Assembly (NCBI GenBank): GCA_965232405.1
Contig: OZ246966.1
Coordinates: 2,728,001-2,792,000 of the forward strand
Length of the DNA: 64,000 nt
Origin: RCIO01 sp965232405
Lineage (GTDB): Bacteria; Pseudomonadota; Alphaproteobacteria; Rhizobiales; Rhizobiaceae
Direction of reading: 5' to 3'
The notes under the pieces were generated by a model, which worked only from the letters and a program-made list of their open reading frames with translations, was not told the origin of the DNA and ran no database searches. Of the stretch, positions 33,700-42,039 are shown in pieces (position 1 is the first letter of the stretch; the number at the start of each line of letters is the position of its first letter). The translations under genes and the position numbers were made by a program.

Positions 33700-34596
33700 A
33701 TGTCGGTGGACTGGGACAAGCTGCGTGTCTTCCACGCCGCTGCCGAGGCAGGCTCCTTTACCCATGCGGCGGAGACGTTGCATCTGTCGCAGTCTGCGAT
33801 TTCCCGTCAGGTCAGTGCGCTGGAGCAGGAAATCGGCGTGCCGCTGTTCAACCGTCATGCGCGCGGGCTGGTGCTGACCGAACAGGGCGACATGCTCTAC
33901 CGCACTGCCCACGAAGTGCTGATGAAGCTGGAAAACGTCACGCTTCGTCTCACTGAGACGAAGGACCGTCCTTCCGGTGTCTTGCGCGTCAGCACGACGG
34001 TCGGTCTGGGCACCGGCTGGCTGACGGAACGCATACCCGAGTTCATCGAGCTCTATCCCGAGATCAACCTCCAGCTCATCCTCGCCAATGAGGAGCTCGA
34101 CCTGACAATGCGCCAGGCCGATTGCGCGATCAGGTTGCGCCAGCCGCAGCAGCCCGACCTGATCCAGCGCCGGCTGTTCACCGTGCATTTCCATCTCTAT
34201 GCATCGCCGGCCTATGTGAACCGCCACGGCAAGCCGAACACGATCGACGAGCTGGACAACCACCGTATCGTGGCCTTTGGCGAGCAAGTGCCTTCGCATC
34301 TGTCGGACATGAACTGGCTGGAGACGGCCGGCCGGGCCGACGGTCACAAGCGGACTGTTTCGCTGCAGATCAACAACATCCAGTCAATCAAGCTGGCGGT
34401 GCAGCGCGGTGCGGGTATCGCGATGCTTCCCGACTATGTGGTGGAAAAGGATTCGGGTCTGGTGCAGCTGCTGCCGGAAACGGAGGTGCCGTCATTCGAC
34501 ACCTATTTCTGCTATCCCGATACGATGAAAGGGCAGGCACGGCTGCACGTTTTTCGTGACTTCCTCATTTCGAAGGCACGCAGCTGGGCCTACTGA
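33700..34596 (+). CDS. lsrB: LysR family regulator, LsrB/VtlR-like
   Basis: This 298-residue protein has the LysR winged helix (LRVFHAAAEAGSFTHAAETLHLSQSAISRQVSALE) and a C-terminal effector domain. The location directly after trxB and before an AbcR-type small RNA matches LsrB of Sinorhizobium and VtlR of Agrobacterium and Brucella, which affect envelope, symbiosis or virulence and activate small-RNA genes. The name is therefore assigned by sequence class plus synteny. GAGGGGG precedes the ATG at 33700. Inverted repeats downstream may be its binding sites. Confidence 0.9.
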   Translation: MSVDWDKLRVFHAAAEAGSFTHAAETLHLSQSAISRQVSALEQEIGVPLFNRHARGLVLTEQGDMLYRTAHEVLMKLENVTLRLTETKDRPSGVLRVSTTVGLGTGWLTERIPEFIELYPEINLQLILANEELDLTMRQADCAIRLRQPQQPDLIQRRLFTVHFHLYASPAYVNRHGKPNTIDELDNHRIVAFGEQVPSHLSDMNWLETAGRADGHKRTVSLQINNIQSIKLAVQRGAGIAMLPDYVVEKDSGLVQLLPETEVPSFDTYFCYPDTMKGQARLHVFRDFLISKARSWAY

Positions 34597-34607
34597 AGCG
34601 GCAATTG

Positions 34608-34674
34608 CTGACTTTGTCAGTTGTCCCCACTGCTTTTCTGCAGTGCAAAGACGCTTGTTGGATAAGCAACTGAC
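34608..34674. repeat. Nested palindromes downstream of lsrB
   Basis: CTGAC-TTT-GTCAG (34608-34620), CACTGC-TTTTCT-GCAGTG (34628-34645) and the enclosing pair GTCAGTTG/CAACTGAC (34616-34623 with 34667-34674) are perfect inverted repeats. No T-tract follows. They could be a structured 3' end of lsrB mRNA or DNA binding sites. Confidence 0.5.
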
Positions 34675-34696
34675 TGGAATTCAAGCATTATTCCTA

Positions 34697-34725
34697 CCCA
34701 TGCAATTCTGCATGGGTGCATTGCA
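34697..34725. promoter_or_regulatory. Operator candidate upstream of AbcR (LsrB/VtlR site)
   Basis: CCCATGCA-ATTC-TGCATGGG (34697-34716) is a perfect inverted repeat. TGCAAT (34701-34706) and ATTGCA (34720-34725) form another. They end 10 bases before the possible -35 element of AbcR (CTTGTT at 34736-34741), a normal place for a LysR activator site. The link to LsrB is inference from synteny with Agrobacterium and Brucella. Confidence 0.5.
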
Positions 34726-34770
34726 AAATGGGATGCTTGTTATTTGAGCGCCGAATGCACATATCACGGT

Positions 34771-34883
34771 CACTCGCGGGTGCGTTTCTCCTCCCATTAG
34801 CACCTGCTGAGTGTTCCCCTCTGGAGGTTTTGCCTAACGGCACTCCAACGACTTGCCGGATCTTTTGATCCGGCATTTTTTTT
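34771..34883 (+). ncRNA. abcR: AbcR-type trans-encoded small RNA (alpha-r15 family)
   Basis: A probable promoter (CTTGTT at 34736-34741, ACATAT near 34759-34764) precedes a transcript of about 113 nt. It contains the anti-Shine-Dalgarno stretch TCTCCTCCCATT (34787-34798), a central hairpin with CCTC/GAGG and flanking GAGTG/CACTC, and a strong terminator. Length, motifs and location after lsrB match AbcR1/AbcR2, which repress ABC-transporter mRNAs with the Hfq chaperone. The exact 5' end is estimated. Only one copy is visible here, whereas several relatives have a tandem pair. Confidence 0.85.
34854..34883 (+). terminator. Intrinsic terminator of AbcR
   Basis: TGCCGGATC (34854-34862) pairs perfectly with GATCCGGCA (34867-34875) around TTTT, followed by T8 (34876-34883). 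It is the strongest terminator in the window. Confidence 0.95.
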
Positions 34884-35153
34884 GACTATCGGGAGAGCGA
34901 ACCAGTTTTGACCGTTGCCCACCGTGTAACGGTCACATGTAACCCTACGTAACCTGCACATACGCCGACGGACGATTTATGTGTCGGCTCATGGTTGCGG
35001 CGTGAAACGTGACAAGCGGGGAATGGGGGCATTTCCCGCCGATACGTTTTGCGCCGCACCGGATTTGATCCTTCCGATCAGCACGCGCTCTCCCCTGCGG
35101 CGGACCTGCGGGTCGCTCGAAACCCAAGTTCTGGCGACCCTGTCTGCACAACG

Positions 35154-35180
35154 GAAACGCCCGGCACAGCCGGGCGTTTC
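35154..35180. terminator. Bidirectional terminator beside EF-G-like gene
   Basis: GAAACGCCCGGC (35154-35165) and GCCGGGCGTTTC (35169-35180) form a perfect 12-bp stem with an ACA loop. T-runs are short on both strands (TTTC), but the stem is very stable. It lies 51 bases past the stop of the minus-strand EF-G-like gene. Confidence 0.75.
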
Positions 35181-35230
35181 TTCGTCTCTGATTTGCACCG
35201 AAACGGTTCGTGCTCGCCGAACCTGGTTTG

Positions 35231-37279
35231 CTAGGCGGCCTTGCCTTGCGCGTCGAGCACTGTGTCTGCCGCCCGTCCGGTGAGTTCGGCCATGTGGTCG
35301 AAGCTCGCCCGGTAGGATGCAACGCCGGCAGTGGCCGAGCGCAGTTCGATAATGAGATTGCTCATCTCGGCCTGCGGCATCATCGCTTCCACCACGTCCC
35401 AGCCATCCCATCCTTCGCGTGCATCGAAACCCAGAATCTGTCCGCGGTGCTGCGGCACCAGCGCGGTGACCCGCGCCGTGGCATCCGACGTGGTGTAGAT
35501 CTCCAGCTTGAAGATCGGTTCCAGAAGGACCGGCGAACACGCGGCCATGCCTTCGCGCATGGCAAGTTTCGCGGCCTGCTGGAACGCCATGTCGGACGAA
35601 TCGACCGAATGGTATGAGCCGTCGGCTAGGTTGACGGCGATGTCGACCACAGGGAAGCCGAGCGGCCCGGTCTTCAGATAGTCGCGGATGCCCGTCTCCA
35701 CCGAAGGGATATACTGTTTGGGCACCACGCCGCCGGTGATGGTGTCAGTGAACTCGAAGCCTGAACCGCGCGGCAGCGGCTTGATGTCGATCACCACATC
35801 GCCGAACTGGCCATGGCCGCCGGACTGCTTCTTGTGCCGGCCGCGTTGGGTGATGCCCTTTCGAATGGTCTCGCGGTAGGGCACCGATGGCACGTAGGAC
35901 TGGATCGGAATCTGATACCTGCCTTCCAGCCGCTCCATTGCCACGCGCAGATGCATTTCGCCGTGACCGGACAAAACGGTCTCGCCGGACTCCTGATTAT
36001 GTTCGACGGTGAGCGAGGGATCTTCCTGTTCCAGCTTTTGCAGGGCCGCTGAGAGCTTGACCTCGTCCTTGCGTTCCTTCGGCCTCAACGCGACCGCAAA
36101 CACAGGCTGTGGAGGCGTGAGGTCGGCAAAGCGCACTGCCTTTGCCTTGTCCGCAAAAAGCGCGTCGCCGGTGTCGGCATCGTCCAGCTTGCCAAGCGCG
36201 ACAGTGTCGCCTTCCGATGCGCCCGACAGCTTGTTCTGATCCTTGCCGAGCATCGCGTAAAGACCCGACACCTTCACCGTCTTGCCGGACGACGTTGTCA
36301 GTTCCTCGCCATCCTTGAGCGAGCCCGACAGGATGCGGGCGATCGACAGTTTTCCGCCATGTGAGGTGTGGCTGGACTTCATGATCTGGGCGACCGTTCC
36401 GGCGCCGTCTGCGCCCAGTCGTTCGCGCGTTGCAGCCACGTCAGGTGCGTCGTGCCGGATCGCCTTCAGGAGGCGAAGCACGCCGTTGCCCTTTTCCGCT
36501 GAACCGATGAGCACCGGAGTCAAAACACCGTCGCGCAGGTCGGCTGCCAGATCGTCGAATACCGCGTCCTTCGGCGGTTCGATATCCTCCAGCAACTGTT
36601 CCATCAGTTCGTCGTCGTGATCCGCGAGCTTTTCCAGCATGGAGAAACGCGCCTCGATCTCGCGCGCCTTGTCGTCGTCTGGGATCGGCTGGATCTCGCT
36701 TTCGGCATGCTCGCGATAGACATAGGCGCGCTCAAGCGCCAGGTCGATCGATCCGATAACAATGCCGTCCTTGCGCAGCGCTATCTGCCTCAGGAGCAGA
36801 GGCTTCGGGCTGGCCGGCTGCAGCAGCTTCAGCGTGTCGCGGATGCCGCCCTCGCTGCGGTCGATCTTGTTGAGAAACAGCATGCAGGGAACGCCAAGCT
36901 CGTCGAGCTGGCGCAACACCAACTGCAATGCCGGGATCTTCTTCTCGTCGGCTTCCGCAACCACCACTGCAACATCCGCTGCGGCCAGTATCGGTTCAGC
37001 CTCATAGGCGAACTCCACCGAGCCCGGGCAGTCTATGAAGGTCATCGCCTCGCCCATGAATTCGGTCGTAGCCGTGGTGGCCTCGATGCTCATGGCATGG
37101 CTACGTGCTTCGGCCGAGTTGTCGCCGACCGTCTGACCCGATGCGATTGTGTTCTGTTTGGGAATGGCGCCGGTGCGCGCCAGAATTGCTTCAAGAAGTG
37201 TGGTCTTGCCGCTGGCAAAGGGACCGACAATGGCAATGCATTTCGGCCCCGTGCATCTTTCTCCTGCGCGTTTTCCCAT
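35231..37279 (-). CDS. Elongation factor G-like GTPase (EF-G paralogue)
   Basis: This 682-residue protein has the translational GTPase layout: P-loop GPFASGKTT (residues 19-27), DCPGSVEF as G3 and NKID as G4, followed by domain II, and domains IV-V with ALRPKERKDEVKLSAALQKLEQEDPSL and LSGHGEMHL. It is shorter and more divergent than canonical FusA and belongs to the EF-G-like proteins found beside a normal fusA in many alphaproteobacteria. Its role is unsettled (ribosome recycling or stress). The ATG at 37279 follows GAGAGG. It lies downstream of groEL, separated by a terminator. Confidence 0.92.
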   Translation of the reverse strand: MGKRAGERCTGPKCIAIVGPFASGKTTLLEAILARTGAIPKQNTIASGQTVGDNSAEARSHAMSIEATTATTEFMGEAMTFIDCPGSVEFAYEAEPILAAADVAVVVAEADEKKIPALQLVLRQLDELGVPCMLFLNKIDRSEGGIRDTLKLLQPASPKPLLLRQIALRKDGIVIGSIDLALERAYVYREHAESEIQPIPDDDKAREIEARFSMLEKLADHDDELMEQLLEDIEPPKDAVFDDLAADLRDGVLTPVLIGSAEKGNGVLRLLKAIRHDAPDVAATRERLGADGAGTVAQIMKSSHTSHGGKLSIARILSGSLKDGEELTTSSGKTVKVSGLYAMLGKDQNKLSGASEGDTVALGKLDDADTGDALFADKAKAVRFADLTPPQPVFAVALRPKERKDEVKLSAALQKLEQEDPSLTVEHNQESGETVLSGHGEMHLRVAMERLEGRYQIPIQSYVPSVPYRETIRKGITQRGRHKKQSGGHGQFGDVVIDIKPLPRGSGFEFTDTITGGVVPKQYIPSVETGIRDYLKTGPLGFPVVDIAVNLADGSYHSVDSSDMAFQQAAKLAMREGMAACSPVLLEPIFKLEIYTTSDATARVTALVPQHRGQILGFDAREGWDGWDVVEAMMPQAEMSNLIIELRSATAGVASYRASFDHMAELTGRAADTVLDAQGKAA

Positions 37280-37427
37280 GACTGGCCTCTCCCTCATGCG
37301 TTTCGCATTGAGCGGCGGCCGGCCTTCGGCCGTCGCATGGCCGCGACGGCTCTTGCGGCCGCTCGAAGGCCATAAGAGGCATCGTCACACGGGTTTCACG
37401 TTTCGGCAAGAGCGTTCGCGCGGCACG

Positions 37428-37453
37428 AAAAAAAGCCCGGCGCTTGGCCGGGC
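37428..37453 (-). terminator. Intrinsic terminator of groES-groEL
   Basis: On the minus strand GCCCGGC pairs with GCCGGGC (positions 37453-37447 with 37441-37435) and is followed by T7 (37434-37428). It lies 57 bases after the groEL stop. Confidence 0.9.
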
Positions 37454-37510
37454 CTTCCGATTCGGACGGACCGGGACGACGGGTCGCCCCGGTCGCGCTG
37501 ACTTGCGAGC

Positions 37511-39136
37511 CTAGAAGTCCATGCCGCCGGCCGGCATTGCCGGCGCGGTTTCCTTCTTCGGCCTTTCGGCGACCATCGCCTCGGTGGTCACCAGAAGACC
37601 TGCTACTGACGCGGCGTCCTGCAATGCGGTACGCACGACCTTCACCGGATCGATCACGCCCTGCTTGTAGAGGTCGCCGAACTCGTTGGTCTGGGCGTTC
37701 CAGCCCCATGCGAAGTCGGGTTTCTCTCTCAACTTGCCGACAATGATGGATCCTTCGGCGCCTGCATTGGCAGCGATCTGACGCACGGGCGCTTCAATAG
37801 CCTTGCGCACGATCTCGACGCCGAACTGCTGGTCGGAATTGTCGACCTTCAGATCGACAAGGGCATTGGAGGCCCTCAGGAGCGCAACGCCGCCGCCGGG
37901 AAGCACGCCTTCTTCGACCGCCGCACGGGTCGCATGCAGCGCATCGTCGACGCGATCCTTCTTCTCCTTCACCTCGACCTCGGTCGAGCCGCCAACCCGG
38001 ATGACGGCAACACCGCCGGCCAGCTTTGCGAGACGCTCCTGCAGCTTCTCGCGGTCGTAGTCGGAGGTGGTCTCTTCGATCTGCGACTTGATCTGCTGGA
38101 CGCGACCGTTGATCTCATCCTTCGAGCCGGCGCCATCGACGATGGTGGTGTTTTCCTTCTCGATGACCACCTTCTTGGCGCGGCCCAGCATGTCGAGGGT
38201 CACGTTTTCAAGCTTGACGCCCAGATCCTCGGAGATGGCGGTACCGCCCGTCAGGATTGCAATATCCTGCAACATGGCCTTGCGGCGGTCGCCGAAGCCC
38301 GGAGCCTTCACTGCCGCCACCTTGAGGCCGCCGCGCAGCTTGTTGACGACCAGCGTGGCCAGAGCCTCGCCTTCAACGTCTTCTGCGATGATCAGCAGCG
38401 GCTTGGACGACTGAACGACCGATTCCAGAACCGGAAGCATGGCCTGCAGGTTGGAGAGCTTCTTCTCGTGGATCAGTACATAGGGCTCTTCCAGTTCGAC
38501 CCGCATCTTGTCCTGATCGGTGATGAAGTAGGGGCTGAGATAGCCTCGGTCGAACTGCATGCCTTCGACAACCTCGAGTTCGGTCTCGGCGGTCTTGGCT
38601 TCCTCGACGGTGATGACACCCTCATTGCCGACCTTCTGCATCGCTTCCGCGATCATCGTGCCGATTTCGGTCTCGCCGTTGGCGGAGATGGTGCCGACCT
38701 GGGCAATCTCGCCGTTCTTGGTGATCTTGCGGGCGTTGCCTTTCAGTTCCGCAACAACCGCATCAACAGCCTTGTCGATACCGCGTTTGAGGTCCATCGG
38801 GTTCATGCCAGAAGCCACCGCCTTGGCACCTTCCCTGACGATCGACTGGGCGAGAACCGTAGCGGTCGTGGTGCCGTCACCGGCGATGTCGTTGGTCTTG
38901 GAAGCGACCTCGCGCACCATCTGTGCGCCCATATTCTCGAACTTGTCCTCAAGCTCGATTTCCTTGGCGACGGTGACGCCGTCCTTGGTGATGCGGGGGG
39001 CGCCGAACGACTTGTCGATCACCACGTTGCGGCCCTTGGGACCCAGCGTGACCTTCACAGCATCGGCGAGAATGTTGACGCCCTTGAGCATACGCTCGCG
39101 TGCATCGGTATGAAATTTTACGTCTTTGGCAGCCAT
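37511..39136 (-). CDS. groEL: Chaperonin GroEL (60 kDa)
   Basis: GroEL forms a double-ring ATP-dependent folding chamber with GroES as lid. The 541-residue length is normal; the N-terminus is MAAKDVKFHTDARERML. The ATP-binding GDGTTTATVLAQ (Asp87-type region) and the family signature AAVEEGVLPGGGVALL are present. The C-terminus ends APAMPAGGMDF, the usual Gly/Met tail. The start is ATG 39136 with GGAG upstream rather than an ATG three codons earlier. It is second in the operon after groES, regulated by the CIRCE element and by heat shock. Confidence 0.99.
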   Translation of the reverse strand: MAAKDVKFHTDARERMLKGVNILADAVKVTLGPKGRNVVIDKSFGAPRITKDGVTVAKEIELEDKFENMGAQMVREVASKTNDIAGDGTTTATVLAQSIVREGAKAVASGMNPMDLKRGIDKAVDAVVAELKGNARKITKNGEIAQVGTISANGETEIGTMIAEAMQKVGNEGVITVEEAKTAETELEVVEGMQFDRGYLSPYFITDQDKMRVELEEPYVLIHEKKLSNLQAMLPVLESVVQSSKPLLIIAEDVEGEALATLVVNKLRGGLKVAAVKAPGFGDRRKAMLQDIAILTGGTAISEDLGVKLENVTLDMLGRAKKVVIEKENTTIVDGAGSKDEINGRVQQIKSQIEETTSDYDREKLQERLAKLAGGVAVIRVGGSTEVEVKEKKDRVDDALHATRAAVEEGVLPGGGVALLRASNALVDLKVDNSDQQFGVEIVRKAIEAPVRQIAANAGAEGSIIVGKLREKPDFAWGWNAQTNEFGDLYKQGVIDPVKVVRTALQDAASVAGLLVTTEAMVAERPKKETAPAMPAGGMDF

Positions 39137-39185
39137 TGGATTCACTCCTCGATAGGCAGCAATCTTGACTGGATGGATGCGCCGC

Positions 39186-39500
39186 TCAGGCGGCCTTCTT
39201 CATCGAGGCGGTGACCTCGACGATGCCCAGCACGTCGCTTTCTTTCATGATCAGCAGGTCTTCGCCGTTCAGGCGAATTTCGGTGCCCGACCATTTCCCG
39301 AACAGGATGCGGTCGCCCACCGCTACGTCTAGCGGATGCAACTCACCCGCGTCGTCGCGCGCGCCGGGACCGACGGCGATGACCTCGCCCTCCATCGGTT
39401 TTTCCTTTGCATTGTCGGGAATGATAATGCCGCCGGCCGTTTTCTCTTCGGCTTCGACCCTGCGGACGAGGATACGATCGTGCAGTGGACGGAACGTCAT
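39186..39500 (-). CDS. groES: Co-chaperonin GroES (10 kDa)
   Basis: This 104-residue protein has the GroES pattern FRPLHDRILVRRVEAEEKTAGGIIIPD with the mobile loop, and LFGKWSGTEI near the end. It caps GroEL. The ATG at 39500 follows AAGGAGA; the upstream in-frame extension to 39602 is leader. It is first in the groES-groEL operon; the gap to groEL is 49 bases. Confidence 0.99.
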   Translation of the reverse strand: MTFRPLHDRILVRRVEAEEKTAGGIIIPDNAKEKPMEGEVIAVGPGARDDAGELHPLDVAVGDRILFGKWSGTEIRLNGEDLLIMKESDVLGIVEVTASMKKAA

Positions 39501-39648
39501 GTCGTTCTCCTTCAAGGACAAACAAGTTGAGAGGTTCCTCCGCGCCGGCTCCAGTGAACCGGAACGGGGCACGCAGTCCAAATTTCGGCACTGCGCGCGC
39601 ATGAGATATTTGCGGGATTTTCGCCTTTCAAGAGGCGCAACAAAAAAA

Positions 39649-39675
39649 TTGGCACTCGGCGGCGCCGAGTGCCAA
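39649..39675. promoter_or_regulatory. CIRCE operator of groES-groEL (HrcA site)
   Basis: TTGGCACTC (39649-39657), nine bases, GAGTGCCAA (39667-39675) form the perfect inverted repeat of the CIRCE element, the binding site of the repressor HrcA. It lies about 150 bases upstream of groES on the minus strand. The hrcA gene itself is not in the window. Confidence 0.93.
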
Positions 39676-39710
39676 ACGTCTGAACCGCAGGACGATGTGC
39701 CCGATCAGTT

Positions 39711-40913
39711 TCAGGTAAGCGAGCCGGTAAATCGCTGGATTCTGGTGCAAGCTTCTTCCAGCAATTCCTCCGATGTGGCGTAGGAGATGCGGAAGTTCGG
39801 ACCGAGCCCGAAGGCCGATCCATGCACCACGGCCACGCCCTCGGCTTCCAGCAGTTCGGTGACGAAATCCTCGTCGTTTTCGATCACCTTGCCGCTCGGG
39901 CTTTTCCTGCCGAGCACACCGGCACATGAGGGATAGACGTAGAACGCACCTTCCGGCGTGGGGCAGTTGATGCCGTTCGCCTGGTTGAGCATCGAGACCA
40001 CCAGATCGCGCCTGCCCTGGAAGATCGCCTTGTTCTTCACGATGAAGTCCTGCGGGCCGTTCAACGCCTCGACCGACGCCCATTGCGCGATCGAACAGGC
40101 GCCCGATGTCTGCTGGCCCTGTATCATGTCCATCGCCTTGATCAGCTGCAGCGGACCCGCCGCGTAGCCGATGCGCCAGCCGGTCATGGCATAGGCTTTC
40201 GAGACGCCGTTCATGGTCAGCGTGCGATCGTAGAGCGCAGGCTCCACCTCGGCGATGGTGACAAACTTGAAATCGCCATAGGTCAGGTGCTCGTACATGT
40301 CGTCGGTCAGCGTCCAGACATGCGGGTGACGCAGCAATACCGCGGCGAGCGCCTTCAGTTCAGCCTCGGTGTAGGCGGCGCCCGACGGATTGGACGGTGA
40401 GTTCATCACCAGCCATTTGGTCTTCGGCGTGATTGCCGCCTCAAGCGCTTCCGGCGTCAGCTTGAAGCCGTTGTCGATCGAGGTTTCGGCAAAGACGGCA
40501 GTGCCGCCGCAGATGTTCACCATCTCCGGATAGCTGACCCAGTAGGGGCTCGGAATCACTACCTCGTCGCCGGGGTTCAGCGTCGCCATGAACGCGTTGA
40601 ACAGCACCTGCTTGCCGCCGGTGGCGACGATGGTCTGTGCCGGTTCGTAGTCTAGGTTGTTTTCGCGCTTGAACTTGGCGGCAATCGCCTCGCGCAGCGG
40701 CACGATGCCTGAGACCGGCGTGTATTTCGTCTCGCCGCGCCTGATCGCCTCAATGCCTGCGTTCTTCACATTGTCCGGCGTGTCGAAATCGGGCTCTCCT
40801 GCGCCAAGGCCAATGACGTCACGGCCCTGCGCTTTCAGTTCGCGTGCTTTCTGAGCGACCGCGATGGTCGCGGATGGCTTCACGCGTGAAAGGGCGTCGG
40901 CAAGAAAGGCCAT
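39711..40913 (-). CDS. Aspartate aminotransferase (pyridoxal-phosphate dependent)
   Basis: This 400-residue fold-type I aminotransferase of the alphaproteobacterial AspC/AatA type (subgroup I-beta) exchanges amino groups between aspartate and 2-oxoglutarate. The PLP-binding Lys239 is in NGVSKAYAMTGWR, with NSPSNPSGAAY as the substrate and cofactor block and TLTDDMYEHL preceding it. The start at 40913 (MAFLADALSRV) is the standard family N-terminus. The specificity could also include aromatic substrates, as is common for this subgroup. Confidence 0.95.
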   Translation of the reverse strand: MAFLADALSRVKPSATIAVAQKARELKAQGRDVIGLGAGEPDFDTPDNVKNAGIEAIRRGETKYTPVSGIVPLREAIAAKFKRENNLDYEPAQTIVATGGKQVLFNAFMATLNPGDEVVIPSPYWVSYPEMVNICGGTAVFAETSIDNGFKLTPEALEAAITPKTKWLVMNSPSNPSGAAYTEAELKALAAVLLRHPHVWTLTDDMYEHLTYGDFKFVTIAEVEPALYDRTLTMNGVSKAYAMTGWRIGYAAGPLQLIKAMDMIQGQQTSGACSIAQWASVEALNGPQDFIVKNKAIFQGRRDLVVSMLNQANGINCPTPEGAFYVYPSCAGVLGRKSPSGKVIENDEDFVTELLEAEGVAVVHGSAFGLGPNFRISYATSEELLEEACTRIQRFTGSLT

Positions 40914-41097
40914 TTGTCATGTCTCCATTGGGAAATACGGCTCGGCAGCCGCCGCTCTATTAGTCCGATCGCATGTGCAATCGCAAGCAAAAGCAGGCCC
41001 GAATGGGCTCTGGCCCATGCCCGAATGTTAACTGGCGATCAATCCATGACTGGGAGAATGGAAAGACCTCAGTTTGTTGCCTATGGGAGAAGCGAAC

Positions 41098-42039
41098 GTG
41101 TCGCGCAGCGTTGCCCTTGCACATATCGTGCGGCAAAGCGACGGCACGTCGAATGGCGTGTGGGGCGTGTTTGTGCTCAAATCGGCATTTCAGCCGATCT
41201 TCGCCTTTCACGACGGCAAGCTGGAGATCACTGCTTTCGAAGGGCTTCTCAGGCCGTTTCGCGACGGGCAGGGCATGTCGCCCGGCGCATTCTTCAACGC
41301 CGTATCGGCGCAGGACAGGCTGCATGTCGAGAACCTGTCGCGCACGCTTCACATCCTGAATGCCGGCACCTGCCTCGACAGGAGGGCGCGGCTGTTCGTC
41401 AATTTCGACCCCTCGGTCTTTGTGGAACGCGAGGTGGCGACTGCCGCATTGCGCGACATGCGGCTCGTCCTGCACGAGGCAAGTATCGAGCCTGAACGGA
41501 TCGTTTGCGAGATCACCGAACAGAAGACTTCGTCGGACTCTGCGCTGCACATGTTTGTCGGTGAGCTGCGCCAGCACGGCTTCGCCATCGCCATCGACGA
41601 TTACGGCGCGGAAGAATCCGGCATCCAGCGGATAAACGAGCTTCGCCCCGATATTGTGAAATTCGATGCGCACTGGATCACGCATCTCATGCGTACCGGC
41701 CCCGGTCAGGCATTGCTCAAGGCGATGGTTGCGGAGTTCGAGGGTCGCGGCATCGCAACCCTGTTCGAAGGCATCGAAGAACCCTGGCAGCTCGAAATTG
41801 CCGAGAAGTGCGAGACCTCGATGATTCAGGGTTTCGTGCTCGCCCGGCCACAGATTGCGCCCACCAGCTTCGGAGAGTTCAACGTGGTCGGATTGACGGA
41901 GCTTTCAGCGGCGGAAGTCGAGAAGCGTCCTGAGCCAGGCGCTCCTCCACCCGTCGCGGAGCAGGAAACACCAGCTGCTCCCGTCAGGCAGGCGCCCCGG
42001 CAGCGCACATTCGGCCAACGGGCACATCGACCCGAATGA
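41098..42039 (+). CDS. EAL domain cyclic-di-GMP phosphodiesterase (putative)
   Basis: This 313-residue EAL protein has the catalytic blocks FEGLLRPF (EAL position), NFDPS, EITE, IDDYGAEES (the two Asp), KFDAHW and FEGIEEPWQ. Most metal- and base-residues look intact, so hydrolysis of cyclic di-GMP is plausible. The GGGAG at 41085-41089 favours a GTG start at 41098 over ATG 41083. No sensor domain or membrane helix is visible; the N-terminal 20 residues are short. The C-terminus is a Pro/Ala-rich tail (about 40 residues). Its stop overlaps the start of a degenerate EAL protein (ATGA). Confidence 0.88.
   Translation: MSRSVALAHIVRQSDGTSNGVWGVFVLKSAFQPIFAFHDGKLEITAFEGLLRPFRDGQGMSPGAFFNAVSAQDRLHVENLSRTLHILNAGTCLDRRARLFVNFDPSVFVEREVATAALRDMRLVLHEASIEPERIVCEITEQKTSSDSALHMFVGELRQHGFAIAIDDYGAEESGIQRINELRPDIVKFDAHWITHLMRTGPGQALLKAMVAEFEGRGIATLFEGIEEPWQLEIAEKCETSMIQGFVLARPQIAPTSFGEFNVVGLTELSAAEVEKRPEPGAPPPVAEQETPAAPVRQAPRQRTFGQRAHRPE

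Larger units (their letters stand above)
34597..35230 (+). other. Intergenic region holding AbcR and palindromes
   Basis: This 634-base region holds the AbcR small RNA, several palindromes and a bidirectional terminator, all listed separately. Between 34884 and 35153 I see no convincing gene. A hairpin GGGTCGC/GCGACCC spans 35111-35139, but nothing recognisable surrounds it. Confidence 0.55.

Noticed and set aside
34597..34770. Possible second AbcR copy upstream of the one found
   Set aside because: There is no anti-SD CTCCTCC stretch and no U-tract terminator; only palindromes are present.
35100..35150. tRNA T-arm-like stretch (TTTCGA flanked by pairing bases) on the minus strand
   Set aside because: No anticodon or acceptor stem can be built around it; it is one hairpin only.
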